Of a stretch of DNA of 64,000 nt, positions 56,001-64,000 are shown piece by piece. The notes beneath the pieces were generated by a model. It saw only the letters and a program-made list of their open reading frames with translations. It was not told where the DNA came from and searched no databases. This DNA comes from Venturia oleaginea (lineage: Eukaryota; Ascomycota; Dothideomycetes; Venturiales; Venturiaceae): the NCBI GenBank assembly GCA_013176395.1, contig JABMLP010000007.1, positions 434,001-498,000 on the forward strand, given 5' to 3'. A program made the translations under genes and the position numbers. Every line of letters starts with the position of its first letter. Position 1 is the first letter of the stretch.

Positions 56001-56818
56001 CTATTGAAGATGCCAAAAAGAGGTAGGTTCGTCTCAGTGATATGCGGATACTTATGCTAACCTGGACACAGCGATGGCGGTTCCCGTGAAGAACTTATCG
56101 AACAACACGCTGCCATACAAGCAGAGTTCCATGCAAAGGACGAACTATATAGAGAAGTCAATCTGACTCTTGATGTATGTTATTATTGCGCATACGTTCG
56201 AATGAACGCTAACGTCGTCGCAGGTTCTTGCCAGGGTGCTTAAAACGCGTCGCAACCGATGGGACAAATTCCTCAAGTATATGAGCATCGGGGCCAAGAG
56301 TCAATTCAACTTCCTTCTCACCGAGCGCCAATTCCGTGGTGCATTGATATTGGACCATGATAAGAAGCTACTGAAAATCCAGATTGAACCCGATAAAACC
56401 AAAGAGAGTGGCGCAGGGCGGAAGACAACGACACTTTCTGGTGGCGAGAAATCTTTCTCGACCATTTGTTTACTCCTTTCCATTTGGGAAGCTATGGGCT
56501 CGCCGATTCGATGCCTGGACGAATTGTAAGTTAATGAAGCTATCGTCAAGCCAAAGCACTAACAAAGTCATAGTGACGTTTTCATGGACCAAGTCAATCG
56601 TGATGTTAGTATGAGAATGTTGATTGATACGGCTCGGTCATCGACAAGTCGTCAGTTTGTTTTCATTACACCGCAGGCGATGGGCAGTGTCACGTCTTGT
56701 GACGATGTGAAGATTATCAAGTCAGTCATGGTGATTCCATTTATTTCACCTGTACTAATTCTTTGGTAGAATGAATGACCCGGAACGTGGACAGACAGCG
56801 TTGCCTTATGGAAACTGA
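53009..56818 (+). CDS. SMC6: SMC6, Smc5/6 complex ATPase subunit
   Basis: Core of the Smc5/6 complex, which acts in recombinational DNA repair and replication-fork stability. Seven exons: 53009-53122, 53180-55311, 55366-56022, 56072-56174, 56224-56525, 56574-56720 and 56770-56818; the sum is 3,504 nt (1,167 residues). An acidic N-tail precedes the head: Walker A GHNGSGKS (about residue 150) in the SMC6-typical NFMCHAHLSVSLGPLINFIIG context. Long coiled coils flank the hinge (about 560-720: GPIGRHVSLLDAAWSSVLEKS). The C-terminal head has the ABC signature LSGGEKSFSTICLLLSIWEA and Walker B IRCLDEFDVFMDQVNRD, split by intron 5. The donor of the last intron is GTCAGT, slightly unusual, but the frame and the ending require it. 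Gene intact. Confidence 0.96.
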
Positions 56819-57657
56819 TGGATGTAGGCATGTTCAGACGTTGGGAGGCTCTATTTAATTCCGCTATGTGCAGTTCACTTCATGATACACCAAGGGAGGA
56901 GAACGTGGGCTAAAGGCGTTTTGGGAGTTCACTGGACTGGAATATCGCGCACTTCTCATCCGGCCATGCGCAGGGAACTTCTACGAGTCTGATTCCCATG
57001 TCGTTGAGCAAGCATGGCAGACGCAGGAGCATCATTGATCTTGATCTATTTCGCCAATGGCTCTTTCTCTCACGATCAAGACCGACTGTGTGAAGTCGAG
57101 TAAAAATTCCCTCGTCTCTTCGAATGCTTCCAATCCTTCTTTGGCAGGGATGCTTGTTAGGACTTTGGATCAACATAGTTCATGCTGCATGGCCGTTGCT
57201 ACCCGTACTCCCAACAGTCGGGCCGAGCAGTTGTGTAGTCGGGATTTGTTGGAGACCAGCAGTGTATCGGTGATGGTGTCCATATGGCACATGAGATGTT
57301 GGGTGGCTGAGCAGATTTGTGGTGTATGTACAACCACAAGCCACATTATAAATGCCGAGGAAGAGTGGTGGATGGATGGAAGCGGGTGGCTGAGAAAGGT
57401 CGACTCGCGCATCATTATTTCTTCACGCTACCTCACTACGTCATGCGCATTGCTGTGATCCGAATTTCCCAAGAGTCTGAGAGTCTTGTCGGTCTCTTCG
57501 TGTCCCTCCTGAACTACGTACAATAACTCCATCTGGTGTTGAAGACTCGATCTGAGATTTACGCCTACATATACCCATCCACCCATCTATCGACTGTAAA
57601 TCCGCGTACACGTCAGAACAATAGACAGCCACAGCCGAGTCGCGCGCAAGCATCACC
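56819..57657. other. Intergenic between SMC6 and the Slm1-like gene
   Basis: No gene seen; contains the SMC6 terminator region and the promoter and leader of the next gene. Confidence 0.4.
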
Positions 57658-60600
57658 ATGTCTTCGCGACCCCTGCAACACGTCCGTGACGTCCCACCAC
57701 CGAGCTCATCACAAATAAGCAAAGGATACGGCAACGCTTCCAGCACCACTGATTTCGCCCCAGCCGCCAGACGGCCCAGCGAATCTTCCCCACTGTCGCA
57801 GTCAGTTCACCAGGGAGGAATGAGTGAACTCGACGCCCCGGATGAGCGCGGATTCACTGCCAACCCCTCACAGACACACTCCCTCAATGCTTCCCAATCT
57901 CGGAACAGGCTCTCCCAACAGCCCCTCCCTCGAGACGAACAAGATGGCCCAGACCTCCAACGTACCCTCTCCTACGGCTCGTCGAAATCTGGCACCGCTA
58001 CTAGTGGTGTCGCACGAAGCAATACGTTGAAGAAATCGAAGAGTGTGAGCAGGAAAACGAGTTTGAAGAGGAGTGGGAGTAGGAAGAGTATGGCGGCGGG
58101 GAGTATCAAGACCATGACTGGGGCGGTTGGGGACAAGGAGTACAATAGTGTCTTTCACACGCCTATTCCGACAAGTGGGACGCCCACGGAGATTTTGGCG
58201 AACCGATTTCAATGTGAGCTTGATGTCTCCCTTTGCAGGAGGCAGCTCACTTCTTCTGCCGGGTTGTGGTTTTACTAACAATTAATTCATAGCATGGCGC
58301 AAATTCCTGAAAGAGTTGATTGCTTATTTCCGCGAGGTTCAATCGAGTTATGAGACGAGGGGGAAGGCATTGCTCAAGGTCTCCAATGCTGTCAACAATA
58401 CCAATGCCCCTTCGATGCTCATGACGGAGGGCGGAATTAATGAAGCCAATCGAATCTTACGCGACTACCACAAGCAATCGGTTACTGAAGCGACGAAGGC
58501 CAGGGAGATCGAGATCGATGTTATAAATCAATTAAGCGGCTTGAGAGCAGACCTGGGACAGAAGATCAAGGAGATCAAGTCTTTGTCGGGCGACTTCAAA
58601 AATTCGGTGGATAAAGAGAAGGATCATACTAGGAAGGCAGTGAATGCGTATCAAGAGGCTTTGGCTGTTGTGGATACGAATCTGCATGCCATTGCTGGAA
58701 AAGATGATCCTTTTCTGATTCGACTGAATGTCGAGAGGCAGGTCGAAAAGCAGGTGGATGAGGAGAATTACCTTCATCGGGTACGTGTACCAGGCTATTA
58801 TCGCACAACTGCCTACTAATACATCACCAGGCATACCTCAACCTCGAGAGCTCTGGACGCGAACTCGAGTCCATTGTTGTGGGCGAAATACAAAAGGCTT
58901 ACAATGCATACGCTGGGATCATGAAGCGCGAGGCAGATGCGGCATATGAAGCCATTGATCACCTACGATCTGGTCCTATCACACTGGCTAAAGATTTCGA
59001 ATGGACTCAGTTCGTGGAACACGACCCTCATTTCGTGAGCCCGGAGTTGCCTGTTCGAAAGGTTGAGGATATCTCGTACCCTGGCAAAAACCATCCAGCA
59101 GCTGCTGAAGTTCGCGCTGGTATGCTTGAACGCAAAAGCAAATACTTGAAGAGTTACGCGCCAGGATGGTATGATCTTATGTCCTCCATTTCTACTCATC
59201 ACATTTGCTAACCTTATGCAGGTACGTGCTTTCGCCGACGCACTTACACGAATTCAAATCAGCGGATCGAATCTACTCGCAGCCGCCCATCATGTCACTT
59301 CTTCTCTCCGAGCAGAAGCTCGGCTCCAAGTCGCAACCTGGCTCCTCATCGCACAAATTCATCCTCAAAGGTAAACAGGCGGGAGGTGTGCACCGAGGAC
59401 ATTCATGGGTATTCCGCGCTGAGTCTTACGAGACTATGGTCGCATGGTATGACGACATCGAAGCCTTGACTGAAAAGACTGGCGAAGAACGTAACGCCTT
59501 CGTCCGCAAACACGCTCGCAGTTTCAGCGGCCAGAGCTTGAGCCGAACAGCATCCGATAGCGGTATGGAAGAGGACGAAGCAGACGAAGTGCCATTCTCA
59601 ACCAATGCATCCATGATATCGAAGCAGGTTGAGACTCCGCCTGTAACAGCTCGTCCACAACCAGGTGGGCGCTTTCCATCCGATCTCCAGGTTTCCCGTC
59701 ACTTACAGGCTCCTTTGTCGCCTTCCAGTGGAAGCTCCATGGCGGAACAAGATTTAACTACTGCTGCTGGTGGGTTACAAGGCACTATTGGCTCTTACGA
59801 CAATAACCAGGGCGGTGACTATGCGACTGCTGACTCTTCTGGTCCGACGAAGTTGCAGCAATTTGCGCCTGCGAAATCTGCGCTTTTGCAACAGGAGTAT
59901 TTCCCTCAACAAGTGGCTGCTGCGGCTTTACCTCCTGTAATGGCGCATCAGCAAAAAGATCCAAGCGCGTTAAATCAACAATTGCAGCCTCAGTACGATG
60001 CAACCCCTGTGGCATCGGGATCTAACCAACAACCTTTAAATACCAGGCATGATAGCAACTATAAGTCCTGGATGGCACCGGCTGTTGGAGGAGCAGCCCT
60101 TGGCGCAGGTGCGGTGGGCACAGAAGAGTACTGGCGCAATCGACGACGGGAAGCTGAGGCGCAGAAAGAAGAGAGGGCTCCAAATCCGACGCTGAACCCA
60201 CTGGCTGAGGATACCACTGAAAAGATACCTATGGGGTCTAGTCCTGGTAATTTCACTGACAGCACCGCACCTACCTCTTTGAACGGCGATAATTTTGCTA
60301 CCAACAACATCGTCCAGATCGTCCCTCTCCAAGGCGTTGCGACGAAAAAATCACCTGCTGTTGGCGAAGATAGCATCCCTGGTGCTGCACCTCTATTCAT
60401 TCCTCCTGCTTCCGCTGCTGAGGCCTTGGAACCCATTACTGGTGCTTCTGCCATCACCGCAGAGCCAGAATCATTCGATGGTATTACTAGGGAGGGTGTG
60501 GATGTTCTTCCGACTGGAACCTCGATACACACGCAGTATGACACGAGTAAAGATGGGAGGGTCAATGCGCATCCGACGGGTCATATTTTCCCCATGGTGT

Positions 60601-60662
60601 TGAGGCATAATACTGATGTCAGTATTAGTGATTTGCATGTGCCGGGGGAGTATAAGCATTGA
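57658..60662 (+). CDS. SLM1: Slm1/2-type F-BAR and PH domain protein
   Basis: Four exons (57658-58213, 58293-58780, 58831-59168, 59222-60662) give 940 residues without a break. A basic Ser-rich N-terminal region (about 1-180; KKSKSVSRKTSLKRSGSRKS) precedes a helical F-BAR-like part (about 186-430; FLKELIAYFREVQSSYETRGKAL; INEANRILRDYHKQ) and a PH domain (about 455-570; YVLSPTHLHEFKSADR; FILKGKQAGGVHRGHSWVFRAES). A long disordered Pro/Gln-rich tail follows. In yeast, Slm1 and Slm2 bind PI(4,5)P2 at eisosomes and relay membrane stress to TORC2; the same place and role are inferred here. The YVLS start of the PH domain spans the last splice junction, which confirms that intron. Confidence 0.9.
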
Positions 60663-63582
60663 GTCACGCCAGAGGGAGTGGGTAGGATGTGGGTGATGGA
60701 TCATGGGCGCTTTTACGTTTGTTTTCTGTCGTGATTTATCTACATTGTTTTTCATTTGCGTTTGGTTGGATCTGAGGTTTTATCTGTACGCATTGCATAT
60801 CGTAAGGGGGAACGATATTATGAGGTGGAACGTTAATCTTTGGGTTTGGGTTTGGGTATATGTATATTCGCCGCTTTGGTGGTTTGCTTTCTGTGCGTAG
60901 AGAGCAAGTTCGGAACCTACATTTTCAGTCTGGATCAGCACCGTGGCGACGCAAAATTCACTTCACTTTCTTTGATTCTCGATTGATAACAGGAATTTCT
61001 AAATATTGTTATTTTAAATTTTAAATTTTATTTTGACATGGCGCCGTGTTGATTGCGTAGGGAACTGAGGACGCGGGTAGCCCCGCCTGGTATAGGTGGG
61101 TAGAAGAAGTTTCCGTTTCGCGGTCTGCGTCAGCGGATGTTCAACGGCTAGGTGGACAACTTCCATGGTTGGTGGGTTTGTTATTTCTCGTACACATGCA
61201 GCAAATAAAGTTTCCCAACTGGCCAATAGGTTTTCCTGGGTTTTGATTGACGCTAGCGATGACGGTGCTCTGTTGGAGATGATTGCGCTTTTCAAGGGGA
61301 TCCGATGGACTTTCTGTCGTGGGGATCTGAGCGGGCTGGGTCGGTGGGGAGGGAGACTTTGATTTGGATTCGGATTAAAGTCTTCGCTTCCTGTACTCGC
61401 TTGTCCCTAGGGTTTCAAGGATATGTGGATGGGATGTTGGTATGGTATGGTGAGATGGTTTTGTTGTTGCTGGTGTTTGGGGGATGGGCTGGAGAGATTG
61501 AAAGGTTGGAAGGAATTCTGAGATTGCGAATGGAAGGATTGTAACGGTAGGTGACCGGCTAGGTGAATTTATTACCCTTCTACCTTTCTTGTCTTTGAAC
61601 TTGAGAAGATCCAAAACGAAAATTGGCATGGATGGTTCTTGGATTGTCTCGGGGCGTGGGATGAGGCGAATGTAGGTATTGGTTTCTGTTAAGCTGGCTC
61701 GGTCTCGGTTGGCACGGTGTAATAGAGTGGTGGTGATGATGTTTCCCATAGGTTGTGTTTGGAGGAGAAGTTGGTGAGGTTCATCATCGTTACTTCTATT
61801 TTTAAGATGATATCTGCTTCAAGCGTATTCCTCCGCTGGAAATCGATATGGGAGGAGTTGATAGATTGTAGAGCTATTGGTTTTTAAGTTTGTGACGAAC
61901 GGTTAGCTTGGGTAAGGAACCACCTGTGTGAATAGATGTTTTCAAGAGCTAATGAATCAAATGCAGAGCCGTTCCTTGCCGATGATGGGCCTTTCTTTAA
62001 GTCTTGCTTGGTAACTGACGATCACATTTCACACGGAAATTTCATGTTCTCGAGCTTCTCAACCTTTTTAAGACAAAACAGTCACACTATCGTTATTTCT
62101 TATTCGATGTAAATAAGTAACTCTGTCTGTCTGCTTTATACTTATCTGGATTCAAAGAAGCTTACCTTCATCATCATTACTACTTCACTCTCCCGTTCGA
62201 ACTTCCTCATTTCATTCCTCTTTGGATTCCAATTCTTTATCTTTATCTTCCTTCGCGATTGTACGAGGTTGGATACCGAGGCGTACATGCGTCGATCGTT
62301 TTCGGCAAGGCTGAAGCTGAGGGTGATAATGAGGATCAACTTCCGCGCCAGTACTCGATATAATTCCTTTGGACGGCAACATACAAAGATCTGACGTCTT
62401 TGATTCTTCTCTATGCCCTTTTGCAACATATGCAAATAGAATAGGGTGTATTGGCCGCAGCACATGGTGGAAAAGTATCTCACCATGAACTTGCGCGCAA
62501 AAGAATATACTACATTCTTGGAAAAGGTCGGTCTTTGGGACCCAGATAATCTTCTAGTCGAGCTGGAACTGAAACATTTTGAGAATTGTTTACAGTGGTA
62601 ACAGGTGACCTACAAATAATTCTCCTTTCTCCCTTTTGGGAACCATAGTAATGAAGTTCATACTCTCTCTCACAGCTTCCCAGATAGTTTTCCTATCTTC
62701 AAATCTGTGAACATAAAGCTCATACCTTTTCTCTTGACGACCAGAATCAACGGGGGAAGAAGGAAGATCTCCAGCTAGAAGAAAATTAAGATTATTTTGG
62801 TTAACAACCCGAAGATCTCGGAGCAGAAACCGAAGGACTTGGCAACACTCGTTGTGAAAGGCTTACATGTCTCGGCGTGCTCGCATCTTATTTATGTCTT
62901 GAATTCCTGCTCTCTGCTATCGCCGCACGCTGTGTTAGTCAGGAGTATCAATTTCTAATCCCTCTCCCTGGTTTGAGGAAAGTAATCCTCAAATCTGGAC
63001 TACATGACTAATTCGGCTGATTGATTTTAAGAAAATGAGCTCGTTCTTAGGTGAGAAAATGATGAAGTGTTCTCGATTGGCAAACTTGGCAAATAAGTCG
63101 GCCGAGTTGGTCTGAATTTGCTAGTCGGTAATTGCGGCGAGCACTGCCTCCAAACTCGTCTAAGCCCATTGCTCGGATTTTGTCCATGAGCGCGAAGCTG
63201 ACTTCGAACGTAAGCTCGGAAAACCGTTGAGAAATCTATCTTCCAAGTCCAACGCGCAACTCTAAACACAGAGAACTGGAAGGGCGGTTGCCAAGTTGAG
63301 ACCATTTTTTGCTTCGTTCAGGATTTACGAGCTCTTGGTAACTTGAACATATTCGACTTCTTATAGCAGTCCAAGCATATGCCAGCAGTCCAAGCATCTT
63401 TTTTGTCTGTGTCAATGTCTGGAAGTTGAGTTCTGAAGCTTGGCTCAATTTTTGGTCATCTTCCCTCGAAGTCAACGGATATCTAGCTCGCATTTCGATC
63501 CGACTGGAAGCTTCTTTCCTTTCGCCTCATCCCTTGGGATATTGCTTGAGGATAAGGAAGCGAATAACAAACTTACGAAAAT
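60663..63582. other. Long intergenic stretch, nothing recognised
   Basis: Nearly 3 kb without a credible gene. It has AT-rich patches (for example 61010-61030) and several small unsupported frames on both strands. Confidence 0.4.
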
Positions 63583-63720
63583 ATATATAAAGACCCTCAA
63601 GGATGAACTAACTCCAACAAATTGACAGTCTCAAGTTTCATCGAACATTTTACCTTCGACACCAAATTCAGTAAGCTTTCAAATCTTTAATGATTCAAAG
63701 TAGTACTAATCATTTTCCAG
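63583..63720 (+). promoter_or_regulatory. TATA box and 5'-leader intron of the secreted-protein gene
   Basis: ATATATAAAGACC at about 63583 is a good TATA box, 171 nt before the ATG. A probable leader intron spans 63671-63720 (GTAAGC donor, TACTAAT branch at 63704, CAG acceptor), leaving a short 5' leader. Confidence 0.55.
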
Positions 63721-63753
63721 ACTAATTACTCAACAACCAACCTTCCATCCATC

Positions 63754-64000
63754 ATGAAATTCTCCGCCGTCGTATACCTCGCTGCCCTTGTCGCCTCCGT
63801 CTCCGTAAGCCTCACTTCTTAAACCTATGTCATGATCAACTGCTAATATATACCAAAAGGCTAAATGCGATGGCGATTGCTGCTACAACTCTGTCGATGC
63901 TTGCGAAAACCAGGGATACACCATGAGCGACTGCCAAAACGGCGGACACCTCTGTGAAGGCAAAAAGATGACCGCTCTACCAGGTCCAATTGGAGCTCAG
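63754..64000 (+). CDS. Small secreted cysteine-rich protein, 3' end outside window
   Basis: Exon 1 63754-63804 and exon 2 from 63860, separated by a 55-nt GTAAGC...AAAAG intron; open to the window edge (64 residues seen). A classical signal peptide (MKFSAVVYLAALVASVS) is followed by a Cys-rich segment (AKCDGDCCYNSVDACENQGY; SDCQNGGHLCEG) with seven Cys in about 35 residues. Small size, secretion and Cys richness fit a candidate effector or other apoplastic protein. The family is not recognised. The TATA box and leader intron upstream support a real, expressed gene. Confidence 0.7.

Overview
The window comes from a filamentous ascomycete (Pezizomycotina). The support is short GT-AG introns of about 45-80 nt with CTAAC/CTGAC-type branch sites, ascomycete versions of SMC6, an Slm1-type F-BAR/PH protein, eIF2 gamma and the mitochondrial ribosomal protein bL31m, a DUF3176 membrane protein, and a repeat complement (Tad-type LINE, chromodomain Ty3/gypsy, Ty1/copia, Fot1/pogo, hAT, MULE) typical of these fungi. 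I cannot name a species.

Layout. 1-1031: 3' part of an unrecognised multi-pass membrane protein gene (minus strand). 2041-5705: a MULE with 10-bp target duplications. 6139-8244: DUF3176 gene. 8577-20275: a repeat island holding a hAT element with a complete pogo element inserted in it, a Tad-like LINE that has lost its reverse transcriptase, a second pogo copy that kept its DNA-binding half and lost its catalytic core, and two solo LTRs. 21418-23793: the 14-exon eIF2 gamma gene, including a 6-nt microexon, lying between two repeat islands. 24902-44169: a nest in which a gypsy element holds a copia element whose 3' LTR holds a LINE derivative, followed by a second gypsy element. All four insertions have matching target-site duplications.

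45443-64000 is gene territory: divergent genes for bL31m and a flavin-reductase-domain protein, a predicted secreted SURNod19-like protein, SMC6, the Slm1-like protein, and at the right edge a truncated small secreted cysteine-rich protein. Exon structures were worked out by hand from splice signals and reading frame. For eIF2 gamma, SMC6, Slm1-like, bL31m and SURNod19-like the summed exons give an unbroken frame from start to stop.

The mobile elements share two patterns. First, most in-frame breaks are TAA or TAG codons that one C-to-T (or G-to-A) transition would explain, as in repeat-induced point mutation. Second, both gypsy elements carry, at or just after the 5' LTR, a 10-11 nt stretch complementary to a site inside their own LTR. 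This is the arrangement of the self-priming Tf1/sushi group. The copia element instead has a primer site matching the anticodon stem-loop of initiator tRNA-Met.
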